Shown piece after piece: positions 21,772 through 29,073 of a stretch of DNA of 34,710 nucleotides. Each line of letters opens with the position of its first letter. Position 1 is the stretch's first letter. The DNA is from JACQFK01 sp964619955 (GTDB taxonomy: Bacteria; Planctomycetota; MHYJ01; JACPRB01). Location of the stretch: the NCBI GenBank assembly GCA_964619955.1, contig CAZUJF010000051.1, forward strand, positions 1 through 34,710, read 5' to 3'. The translations under genes and the position numbers were made by a program. Under the pieces are notes generated by a model. The model searched no databases. It was not told the DNA's origin and saw only the letters and a program-made list of their open reading frames with translations.

Positions 21772-22903
21772 CATTCCTCCGGTATCCCCCCGGCGTCTTC
21801 CCCGTCTCCCGCTTGAAGGCCACGCTCATGTACTCGGGATGGTTGAAGCCCGCCAGCGTGGCGATGCGCTCGAGGGAATGATCCGTCTCGCTGAGCAGCT
21901 GTTTCACCCGCTCCAGGCGGAAGCGGAGCAGGTCCTCGTGCGGCGTCCGTCCCGTCGCCTTCCGGTAGCGGCTCTCCAGCACGCGGCGCGAGACGGGCAC
22001 CGCGCGCAGCACGTCCGAGACGCCCGCCCCGTCGCAGGCGTGCTCCCGGATGAAGCGCAGCGCCGCCGCGACTTCGCGGTCCTCCAGCGCCAGCACGTCC
22101 GTCGACTGCCGCGCCTCCACGCCCAGCGGCGGGATGAGGTGGGCCTTCGGGGCGACTTTGCCCCCGGACATCAGCCGGTCCAGCAGCGCCGCCGCCTCGT
22201 ACCCCGTCTTGTGGGTGTTGGGGATGACGCTGGACAGAGGCGGGCTCGTCAGCGCGCAGAGTAGCGGGTCGTTGTCCACGCCGAGCACCGCGAGCTCCTC
22301 GGGGACCGCGACGTCGAGGTCCCGGCAGGCGTCCAGCAGCCGCTGGGCCTGGATGTCGTAGCAGGCGAAGACGCCGACCGGACGCGGCAGCCGGCGCACC
22401 CAGCCGACGAGGCCCCGGTGTTCGCGTCCCAGGGACTCCGCCCCCTCGGATTCGTAGACCGAGACGCCGATCTTCGCCTCCTTCGCCAGGCGGAGGAAGT
22501 GCTCGCGGCGCAGTCGGGACCATTCGAAGCGCGGCTCCCCGCACCAGGCGAGGTGGCGGAAGCCCCGTTCGAGCAGGTGGCTGAGGGCGAGCTTCGCGAT
22601 CGCCTCGTCGTCGGTCTCCACCCACGGCACGTTCTTCAGATACCGCCCGGCGCTCAGGTCCACGACGGGGAGCCGGGTCCGCATCACGGCCCGGGCGATC
22701 TCCGGGGTCTCCACGCGGGCGAGGATGCCGTCGCCCTTCCAGCGCGCCAGCCAGGCGGGGGGGCGGTCGCCGCGGCCCAGTTCGGGCAGGTAGATCGACC
22801 AGGGCGTGTGCTGCCGCTGCCAGGCCATCACGCCCTCCAGCAGCCCGCGGGCGTAGGCGTTGGAGGTCTCGATGAGCAGCGCGACGGCGCGTCGGGTTCT
22901 CAT
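21758..22903 (-). CDS. AraC-family regulator with LacI-type sensor domain (XylR-like)
   Basis: 381-aa transcription factor. Residues about 5-265 form a periplasmic-binding-protein-like sugar sensor (LLIETSNAYARGLLEG at the start; VDNDPLLC; SVIPNTHKTGYEAAALLDRLM), and about 280-378 hold the two AraC helix-turn-helix motifs (VSRRVLESRYRKATGRTP; IATLAGFNHPEYMSVAFKRETGKTP). This is the layout of E. coli XylR and common in the PVC group. It likely senses a sugar and activates nearby genes. It diverges from the Gfo/Idh/MocA gene at 23054, with direct repeats between them, and precedes the epimerase gene on its own strand. Confidence 0.92.
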   Translation of the reverse strand: MRTRRAVALLIETSNAYARGLLEGVMAWQRQHTPWSIYLPELGRGDRPPAWLARWKGDGILARVETPEIARAVMRTRLPVVDLSAGRYLKNVPWVETDDEAIAKLALSHLLERGFRHLAWCGEPRFEWSRLRREHFLRLAKEAKIGVSVYESEGAESLGREHRGLVGWVRRLPRPVGVFACYDIQAQRLLDACRDLDVAVPEELAVLGVDNDPLLCALTSPPLSSVIPNTHKTGYEAAALLDRLMSGGKVAPKAHLIPPLGVEARQSTDVLALEDREVAAALRFIREHACDGAGVSDVLRAVPVSRRVLESRYRKATGRTPHEDLLRFRLERVKQLLSETDHSLERIATLAGFNHPEYMSVAFKRETGKTPGGYRRNVAGS

Positions 22904-22943
22904 GGGTTGGTGATAATTCTTAGTTCTGACGACCCTATAACGC

Positions 22944-22999
22944 TTCTCAAGGGCTGGAGGGCGTAAGGATTCTCAAGAGTTTTGCGCGCTTTCTCATGG
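22944..22999. promoter_or_regulatory. Direct repeats TTCTCAAGRG in the divergent promoter region
   Basis: TTCTCAAGGG (22944-22953), TTCTCAAGAG (22970-22979) and a partial TTCTCATGG (22991-22999) lie in the same orientation between the regulator and oxidoreductase genes. The second and third start 21 bp apart, two helical turns, as in AraC/XylR half-sites; the first pair is 26 bp apart. The last copy is next to a possible -10 (TAGACT, 23020-23025), a position suited to activation of the oxidoreductase gene. Confidence 0.5.
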
Positions 23000-23053
23000 C
23001 CGGGCCGGCCGGCGGGGCCTAGACTTCCCCTCGTACGTAAGGAGAAAGCGCTT

Positions 23054-24211
23054 ATGGCCGCCAAGAAAGTCAGGATCGCGATCGTCGGGCTCGGGTTCGG
23101 GTCCGAGTTCATCCCCATCTACCAGCGGCATCCCGACGCGGATCTCGTCGCGCTCTGCCAGCGCAACGAGCAGAAGCTGAACCAGATCGGCGACGCGTTC
23201 AAGATCCAGAAGCGCTACACGGATTTCAAGAAGCTGCTGCAGGATCCGGACGTCGACCTCGTCCACATCAACTCGCCCATCCCCGATCATGGCTGGATGT
23301 CCGTGGCCGCGCTGAAGGCGGGCAAACACGTCATGTGCACGGTCCCGATGGCGACGACGCTGAAGGAGTGCAAGCAGATCGTCGACCTCGTCAAGGCGAC
23401 CGGCCTGAAGTACATGATGGCCGAGACGGTCGTCTACGCCCGCGAATTCCTCTTCGTGAAGGAGCTCTACGAGAAGGGCGAGCTGGGGAAGATCCAGCAC
23501 CTGCAGGCCTCGCACCAGCAGGACATGGACGGCTGGCCCGGCTACTGGCCCGGCCTGCCGCCGATGCACTACGCGACGCACTGCGTGGGGCCGTGTCTGG
23601 GGCTCATGCGCTCGGAGGCCGAGTCGGTGAGCTGCTTCGGCTCGGGCACGATCCGCAAGGAGTACATCAAAATCTACAAGTCGCCCTTCGCCATCGAGAG
23701 CTGCCACATCAAGTTCCGGAACTCCGACGTCTCCGCGCGCATCGTGCGCTCGCTCTTCGACGTCGCGCGGCAGTACCGCGAGAGCTTCGACGCCTACGGC
23801 ACGAAGAAGTCGTTCGAATGGCAGCTCTGCGAGAACGAGGACCCCGTCGTGCACGTCGCGAAGCGTCCGGAGCCGGAGATCCCGGAGCACGTGAAGGTGC
23901 CCGACTACGCGCACCTCCTGCCGGAGCCGATCCGCCTCTTCACCACGAAGGGCGTCTACGACCTGTCCGAGAACACGCATCTGTCCTTCGCCCAGGGGGG
24001 CGGGCACGGCGGCTCGCATCCGCATCTGGCGAACGAGATGGTCCGCGCGCTCGTCGACGGACGGGACCCCTATCCCAACGCGGTGCAGTCCGCGAACATG
24101 ACCTGCGTCGGCATCCTGGCCCACGAGTCCGCGATGAAGGGCGGCAAGGTCATCCAGCTTCCGCCGTGGACCTGGTCGGGGAAGAAGAAGGCGAAAGGCG
24201 CGCGGCGATAG
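23054..24211 (+). CDS. Gfo/Idh/MocA-family oxidoreductase lacking the EKP motif
   Basis: 385 aa. N-terminal NAD(P)-binding fold with VGLGFGSEF (11-19). Where the family has E-K-P, this protein has Thr96-Val97-Pro98, so the usual Lys is missing; the catalytic region reads HYATHCVGP rather than GxHxxD. It may bind an unusual substrate or act other than as a standard dehydrogenase. TAAGGAG at 23038-23044 supports the ATG at 23054 and excludes the longer frame. It is divergent from the XylR-like regulator, which probably controls it. The C-terminus is basic (KKKAKGARR) and is encoded by a heptanucleotide array. Confidence 0.85.
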   Translation: MAAKKVRIAIVGLGFGSEFIPIYQRHPDADLVALCQRNEQKLNQIGDAFKIQKRYTDFKKLLQDPDVDLVHINSPIPDHGWMSVAALKAGKHVMCTVPMATTLKECKQIVDLVKATGLKYMMAETVVYAREFLFVKELYEKGELGKIQHLQASHQQDMDGWPGYWPGLPPMHYATHCVGPCLGLMRSEAESVSCFGSGTIRKEYIKIYKSPFAIESCHIKFRNSDVSARIVRSLFDVARQYRESFDAYGTKKSFEWQLCENEDPVVHVAKRPEPEIPEHVKVPDYAHLLPEPIRLFTTKGVYDLSENTHLSFAQGGGHGGSHPHLANEMVRALVDGRDPYPNAVQSANMTCVGILAHESAMKGGKVIQLPPWTWSGKKKAKGARR

Positions 24212-24223
24212 GCGCGAGGCGCC
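24189..24223. repeat. Heptanucleotide array AGGCGNN x5 across the oxidoreductase stop
   Basis: Five contiguous 7-bp units: AGGCGAA, AGGCGCG, CGGCGAT, AGGCGCG and AGGCGCC. The TAG stop spans units three and four (24209-24211), and the first units encode the last residues. A TATACT box (24239-24244) follows, a possible -10 for the SPFH operon. Confidence 0.7.
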
Positions 24224-24319
24224 GATCCTCCCGGCGTGTATACTGGCGCGCGTCCGGTTTTCTGAAACGCGGGCCCGGTATCCGCGTCAGATGCCCGGAA
24301 AACGGGTGGGAGGATCTTC

Positions 24320-25810
24320 ATGTTCGACCCAACAAGCCGGCAATTCCAGGCGGCGGCGCTCCGCTTCGGTCTCCTGGGCGGCGTCGTGGCGCTGCTGATC
24401 CTGCTGGCCGTCGTCGGCACGGCGGGCATCGTGGTCGTGGACAACGGCCGCGCCGCGGTGCTGATCAAGAAGACCGGCGAGGATCTTCCCAAGGGCGAGA
24501 TCCTCGCCCGCGGCGACTCCAAGGGCATCCAGATGGACCTGCTGCCCGAGGGCTGGCACTGGAAGAATCCCTACGTCTGGGACTGGGAATTCGTCGATCA
24601 GCTGGACGTGGCCTCGGGCAAGGTCGGGGTCCGCACCCGCACCTTCGGCAAGGAACTGCCCCCGGGTCGCGTGATCGCGGAGGACGGGGAGCGCGGGATC
24701 CTGCGGGACGTGTACCGTCCCGGCCGCTACCTGGTGAACCCGCACGCGTACATCGTGGTGCTGGCGAATGCGGTGACGGTGGACTCGGGCCACGTCGGGG
24801 TCGTGACGCTGGTGTCGGGCAAGGCGCCGGCGAATCCGAACCAGTTCCTGGTGGAGCCCGGTGAACGGGGCATCCAGAAGGCGACGGTGCCGCCGGGCAC
24901 GCACTATCCGAACCCCTACATCGAGCACATCACGCCGATCGACATCCGCTCGCACCGCTTCGACATGACGGCGGACAAGTCGATCCGCTTCCCCTCGCTC
25001 GACGGCTTCGACGTCTCGATGGAGGGGACGATCGAGTGGTTCATCGACGCGCAGCGGGTGGCGGAGGTCTTCACGAAGTACGTGGACGAGCGGCCGCTGA
25101 TGGAATGCGTGACGTCGGACATCCTGCTTCCGAACGCGCGGGCGCTGAGCCGCATCGAGGGGTCGAAGCATCTCGCCCGGGACTTCATCGGTGGGGCGAC
25201 CCGCGAGAAGTTCCAGGAGCAGTTCCTCCAGGGCCTCAAGAAGGCCTGCGCGGCGCAGGGGATCATGATCCAGTCCGCGCTGGTGCGTCAGATCACGCCC
25301 CCGGAGGCGATCGCCAAGCCCATCAAGGAGCGCGAGATCGCGATCCGGACGCGGGAGATGTACGAGCAGCAGAAGGAGCGCGAGCGCCAGCAGAAGCTGC
25401 TGTCCATGGAAGAGAAGATGAAGGACCGGAAGACCGTCACGACGCTGAACGCGGCGGACGCGTCGGTCGCGATGACGGGCGCGGAGCAGGAAAAGGAGGT
25501 CGCGCTCATCGAGGTCAAGCGCCAGCTCGAGGTGGCCCAGCTCCAGCTCACGGCCGCAAAGAACCAGGCGGAGGCGAAGGTGGCGGAGGGCCGGGCGAAG
25601 GCGGACGTCATCCTCTACAAGAACGAGGCGGAGGCCCAGGGCCTGCGCAACGCGGTGGCCGCGTTCGGGGGCGGGGCGGGCTACGTGCAGTACCTCATGA
25701 ACCAGAAGATCGCCCCGGGGCTGGGCTACATCCTCTCCAACACGGAGGGGCCCTTCTCGGAGCTCCTGCGAAGGGCGATGGATCCTCCGAAGGCCGGGGA
25801 GAAGAAGTGA
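24320..25810 (+). CDS. Membrane-anchored SPFH/band-7 protein with three N-terminal beta repeats (A)
   Basis: 496 aa. One membrane helix (about 16-40), then three tandem repeats of about 55 residues (about 42-96, 99-155, 156-209) with the pattern G-x-V-x-V, G-K-x-L-P-x-G, G-E-R-G-I, P-G-x-Y-x-x-N-P-Y. An SPFH/band-7 domain follows (about 210-360), then a charged coiled coil (about 345-460) and a Gly/Ala-rich end. SPFH proteins such as flotillins form membrane-associated ring scaffolds. The added beta repeats before an SPFH-fold domain and coiled coil recall the order in eukaryotic major vault protein, a structural analogy only. GGGAGG precedes the ATG. First gene of an operon with a paralogue and a small membrane protein. 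Confidence 0.83.
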   Translation: MFDPTSRQFQAAALRFGLLGGVVALLILLAVVGTAGIVVVDNGRAAVLIKKTGEDLPKGEILARGDSKGIQMDLLPEGWHWKNPYVWDWEFVDQLDVASGKVGVRTRTFGKELPPGRVIAEDGERGILRDVYRPGRYLVNPHAYIVVLANAVTVDSGHVGVVTLVSGKAPANPNQFLVEPGERGIQKATVPPGTHYPNPYIEHITPIDIRSHRFDMTADKSIRFPSLDGFDVSMEGTIEWFIDAQRVAEVFTKYVDERPLMECVTSDILLPNARALSRIEGSKHLARDFIGGATREKFQEQFLQGLKKACAAQGIMIQSALVRQITPPEAIAKPIKEREIAIRTREMYEQQKERERQQKLLSMEEKMKDRKTVTTLNAADASVAMTGAEQEKEVALIEVKRQLEVAQLQLTAAKNQAEAKVAEGRAKADVILYKNEAEAQGLRNAVAAFGGGAGYVQYLMNQKIAPGLGYILSNTEGPFSELLRRAMDPPKAGEKK

Positions 25811-25817
25811 GGAGCCT

Positions 25818-27290
25818 ATGATGAACAAGACGATGGTCCGGGCCGCCGCGCTGCTCGCGGTGCTGGTGCTGGTATTCTACGTCGGCCTCTGGAAGTGGGT
25901 GATCAGCCGCGTCTACGTGCGTCCCGGCGAGATGCTGGTGATCACGTCGAAGTTCGGCGCGCAGAACCCCGACCCCGATCGTTACCGCGTGGTGCCCGAG
26001 GGCACGAAGGGCGTCTGGGAGGAGGTCAAGGGCGAGGGCCGCTACTTCTTCAACCCCGTCGAATACCAGGTGGAGACCATCCCGAATCCGGAGGGCGTGA
26101 TCGAGATCGGGCCCGAGCAGGTCGGGGTGGTGGAGTCCCTGAGCGGCAGCAGCCTGCCGGAGGGGGAGTTCCTGGCGGATCCGGGTCAGAAGGGCCTGCA
26201 GAAGCTGCCGCTGACGCCGGGCCGCTGGCGTCTGAATCCCTACGCGTTCCGCGTGACGAAGGAGCCGGCCATCCGGATCCGTCCGGGCTTCGTGGGCGCG
26301 GTGACCCGCCTGGCGGGGGAGTTCTCGGCGGAGGGCCAGCTTGCCGGCCCGAAGCAGCGCGGCGTGCAGAAGGACGTCCTGCAGCCGGGCATCTACTACC
26401 TGAACCCGCGCGAGTTCAAGGTGGAGGAGGTCTGGGTCGGGTACAAGGAGATCACGCTCGAGGGGGTGTCGTTCCCGTCCCGGGACGGCTTCACGATCCA
26501 GCTGGACGTCTCGGTGGTCTGGGGTCTGCTGCCGAAGGACGTGCCGACGATCATCTCGCGCTTCGGCAACGCGCAGGCCGTGATCAACAAGATCGTGCGG
26601 CCGCAGCTGGAGTCCATCTGCCGCATCGAGGGCACCTCGCGGGAGCAGTTCCAGAAGACGTTCACCGACCAGCTGATGCACGAGACGAAGCTCCGCAACA
26701 TCGACGTGCTGATCGGCCTGGTGCGGGACATCCACGTCCCCCAGGAGGTGCGGGCGCCGATCCAGAACGCGAAGATCGCCGCCGAGGAGCAGCTCACCAA
26801 GGAGGAGCAGCGCAAGTCGCAGATCGTGCAGAACGAGCTGGAGGAGCTGAAGTCGGAGGTCCTCAAGGGCGTGCGCGAGGTCGGGGCCGAGACCGACAAG
26901 CTGGTGGGCTCGATCAAGGCCGAGGCGCAGCGCAAGGTGGCGACGATCGCGGGGGACCGCGAGGTCTCGGTGGCCGAGGTCTTGAAAAAGGTCGCGGAGA
27001 TCAAGGCCGAGCGGGAGCGCATCCTGGGCAAGGCGGACGCCGAGGTGACGGAGCTGCTGCAGAAGGCGGAGGCGGACCGTTTCCAGCGCAACGTGCAGGC
27101 GCTGGGGGACCCCGCGGCCTATGCGAGCTACATCTTCGCGACGAAGCTTCCGGACGACCTGAAGGTGCAGATGCGTTACGCGGGCCCTGGGACGCTGTGG
27201 ACGGACCTGCCGGCGGGGAACCGGACGCTGGAGGACGCGGCGGCGCGCAAGTTGCTGGAGCGCGAGAGCCAGGGGCCGGTGAAGAAGTAG
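25818..27290 (+). CDS. Membrane-anchored SPFH/band-7 protein with N-terminal beta repeats (B)
   Basis: 490 aa; distant paralogue of the preceding gene with the same order: membrane helix (about 8-30), three beta repeats (about 36-98, 99-155, 156-207; for example GVVESLSGSSLPEGEFL), SPFH domain (about 208-340) and a long charged coiled coil (about 325-440). It starts 7 bp after the stop of gene A, with TGAGGAG overlapping that stop; ATG 25818 or 25821 are both possible, and the second has the better spacing. Together the two probably form a hetero-oligomeric membrane scaffold, like bacterial HflK/HflC or paired flotillins (inference). Confidence 0.83.
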   Translation: MMNKTMVRAAALLAVLVLVFYVGLWKWVISRVYVRPGEMLVITSKFGAQNPDPDRYRVVPEGTKGVWEEVKGEGRYFFNPVEYQVETIPNPEGVIEIGPEQVGVVESLSGSSLPEGEFLADPGQKGLQKLPLTPGRWRLNPYAFRVTKEPAIRIRPGFVGAVTRLAGEFSAEGQLAGPKQRGVQKDVLQPGIYYLNPREFKVEEVWVGYKEITLEGVSFPSRDGFTIQLDVSVVWGLLPKDVPTIISRFGNAQAVINKIVRPQLESICRIEGTSREQFQKTFTDQLMHETKLRNIDVLIGLVRDIHVPQEVRAPIQNAKIAAEEQLTKEEQRKSQIVQNELEELKSEVLKGVREVGAETDKLVGSIKAEAQRKVATIAGDREVSVAEVLKKVAEIKAERERILGKADAEVTELLQKAEADRFQRNVQALGDPAAYASYIFATKLPDDLKVQMRYAGPGTLWTDLPAGNRTLEDAAARKLLERESQGPVKK

Positions 27291-27641
27291 ATGGAGCCCG
27301 AATTCCAGCCCATCCCGCCCGGGCAGCGCCGGAGCCGGAAGGACACGGCCTGGTATTCCGGTCCGTTTTTCATCGTCGGGATCTTCCTGGTGGTGCACAT
27401 CGCGGCGGGGCTGAGGATCGCGCCGTCGCTCAAGCTGCTGGCGGGGGTCGCCGGGCTGGCGCTGGCGCTCGCCTCGGCCCGGGGCATCGCGCGTCCGGTG
27501 GCCACGGCCCTCTTCTGGGGGGGGCTTTTCCTGGCCTGGACGAACCGCGCTTTGGGCTGGGCTCCCATCGGGCTGGGGGCCTTCGTGGCGCTGGCCGGCG
27601 CGGCCGCCTATCTCCTGCGGCCCCCCCGTCCGCGCCCCTGA
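27291..27641 (+). CDS. Small integral membrane protein of the SPFH operon
   Basis: 116 aa, family not recognised. A hydrophilic N-terminus (about 25 residues, Pro and Arg rich) is followed by three or four hydrophobic helices and a Pro/Arg tail. Its ATG directly follows the TAG of SPFH gene B, so it is surely co-translated. It could be a partner or anchor, as NfeD-like proteins are for other SPFH genes, but it lacks an NfeD OB-fold domain. Confidence 0.7.
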   Translation: MEPEFQPIPPGQRRSRKDTAWYSGPFFIVGIFLVVHIAAGLRIAPSLKLLAGVAGLALALASARGIARPVATALFWGGLFLAWTNRALGWAPIGLGAFVALAGAAAYLLRPPRPRP

Positions 27642-27645
27642 AGCT

Positions 27646-27674
27646 CAACAAAACAGACGGGCTGCTTTGTTGCC
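27646..27674. repeat. Single copy of the dispersed 29-bp repeat
   Basis: Identical to the palindrome's left arm at 18882-18910 except one base, and to the inverse of the right arm except one base. It starts 5 bp after the SPFH operon's last stop. Its internal inverted repeat (CAACAAA/TTTGTTG, with CAG/CTG inside) is followed after a few bases by T6 (27682-27687), so here it may act as a terminator. Confidence 0.75.
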
Positions 27675-27688
27675 TCCCCCGTTTTTTC

Positions 27689-27718
27689 TTGCCTCCCCCG
27701 GCGCAGGACTGCTATAAG
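27689..27718 (+). promoter_or_regulatory. Promoter of the cupin/isomerase/oxidoreductase operon
   Basis: TTGCCT (27689-27694), 18 bp spacer, TATAAG (27713-27718). Same style as the pyruvate carboxylase promoter (TTGCCC, 18 bp, TATAAT). Leader of about 55 nt to the ATG at 27781. Confidence 0.5.
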
Positions 27719-27780
27719 GCCTCGACCGCTTAATGCGGATTAGCAGGGCTCGAAAACCTCCTTCTTCTGCGAGGAACTGA

Positions 27781-29043
27781 ATGGTCAAGGCGACGGCGGT
27801 CCCCAAGGTTTCCAAGAAACCCAACGTGGCTCAGGCGATCGAGGAGGGCGAGGGCGTCCTGCGCCTGGCCCCCTGCTGGGTGCCGCGCAGCTTCCTCACC
27901 CCCGGACGCCGCCTCAAGCTGCATCCGGACGACTACTACGCCCTCGGCGCGCACCGCGGCGGCATCGACGAGCGCTGGCTCGGCTCCACCACCGAGGCGG
28001 CCAACGACAACCGCGCGGCGGACGAAGGCCTCAGCTACGTGATCCACGGCGACTCGCGCTTCCAGCTCCGCGACGCGGTCAAGGAGGAGGGCCAGCGCAT
28101 CGTCGGACCCGCGATCTGGTCCAAGTACAAGCGCTGGCCCGTCTACTCCAAGTTCTTCGACAACCAGGGCCCCATCCCCTGCCATATGCACCAGGACGAC
28201 GAGCAGGCGAAGAAAGTCGGCCAGCAGGGCAAGCCCGAGTCGTACTACTTCCCGCCGCAGCTCAACAATACCGGCAACAACTTCCCGCACACCTACTACG
28301 GCCTGGAGCCCGGCACCAAGCGCGAGGACGTGCGCCGCTGCCTGGAGAACTGGAACCAGGGCGACAACGGCATGCTCGACCTCTGCAAGGCCTACCGCCT
28401 CAAGCCCGGCACCGGCTGGCTCATCCCGCCCCGCGTGCTGCACGCCCCGGGCTCGATCCTGACCTACGAGCCCCAGTGGGGCAGCGACGTCTTCGCGATG
28501 TTCCAGTCCATGGTCGAGTGCCGCTGCGTCCCCTGGCACCTGCTCGTCAAGGACGTGCCCGGCGCCAAGAAGCAGGACCTCGACTACATCGTCGAGCTGC
28601 TCGACTGGGACTTCAACACCTGCACGCACTTCAAGGACGCCTGCTACATGGAGCCCTTCGCCGTGCAGAACTCGCAGAGCGAGGGCTGGACGGACCGCTG
28701 GGTGGTCTACGGGCGCATCCACGGCAAACAGCTCTTCAGCGCGCGCGAGCTCACGATCGAGCCGGGCGCGAAGGCCGTCATCAAGGACGCGGGCGCCTCG
28801 GGCGTCATCGCGGTCCAGGGCCAGGGCCGCATCGGCCGCCACGAGATCGAGACCCCGGTCATGATCCGCTTCGGCCAGATGACGATGGACGAGGTCTTCG
28901 TCACGCACGAGGCCGCGACCCAGGGCGTGGTGTATGAGAACACGGGCACGGAGCCCTTCGTCACGCTGCGCTACTTCGGCCCGGACGTCTGGCAGGACAA
29001 GCAGTACCCGAACGTCCAGGACTGGAAGAAGCACAATAAATAG
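27781..29043 (+). CDS. Cupin protein resembling class I mannose-6-phosphate isomerase
   Basis: 420 aa. The metal site of class I phosphomannose isomerases can be traced: CHMHQDDEQAKKVG with His135 and His137, KPESYYF with Glu153, and GWLIPPRVLHAPG with His221; the spacing is right, though the usual first-ligand Gln is Cys134-His135. A second, C-terminal cupin-like domain follows. It probably isomerises or binds a sugar or sugar acid. GAGGAA precedes the ATG. First gene of a three-gene unit with a TIM-barrel isomerase and a Gfo/Idh/MocA oxidoreductase. Exact substrate unknown. Confidence 0.75.
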   Translation: MVKATAVPKVSKKPNVAQAIEEGEGVLRLAPCWVPRSFLTPGRRLKLHPDDYYALGAHRGGIDERWLGSTTEAANDNRAADEGLSYVIHGDSRFQLRDAVKEEGQRIVGPAIWSKYKRWPVYSKFFDNQGPIPCHMHQDDEQAKKVGQQGKPESYYFPPQLNNTGNNFPHTYYGLEPGTKREDVRRCLENWNQGDNGMLDLCKAYRLKPGTGWLIPPRVLHAPGSILTYEPQWGSDVFAMFQSMVECRCVPWHLLVKDVPGAKKQDLDYIVELLDWDFNTCTHFKDACYMEPFAVQNSQSEGWTDRWVVYGRIHGKQLFSARELTIEPGAKAVIKDAGASGVIAVQGQGRIGRHEIETPVMIRFGQMTMDEVFVTHEAATQGVVYENTGTEPFVTLRYFGPDVWQDKQYPNVQDWKKHNK

Positions 29044-29073
29044 TTGGAATTAGAGATTAGGAGGAAGGATTCC

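Noticed and set aside
27756..27774. Hairpin CCTC/GAGG hiding the ribosome binding site of the cupin gene
   Set aside because: Only four base pairs with an 11-nt loop; too weak to claim.
29041..29061. Fifth heptanucleotide array at the cupin stop
   Set aside because: Only two units (ATTAGAG, ATTAGGA) keep the period; mentioned in the array finding but not called.
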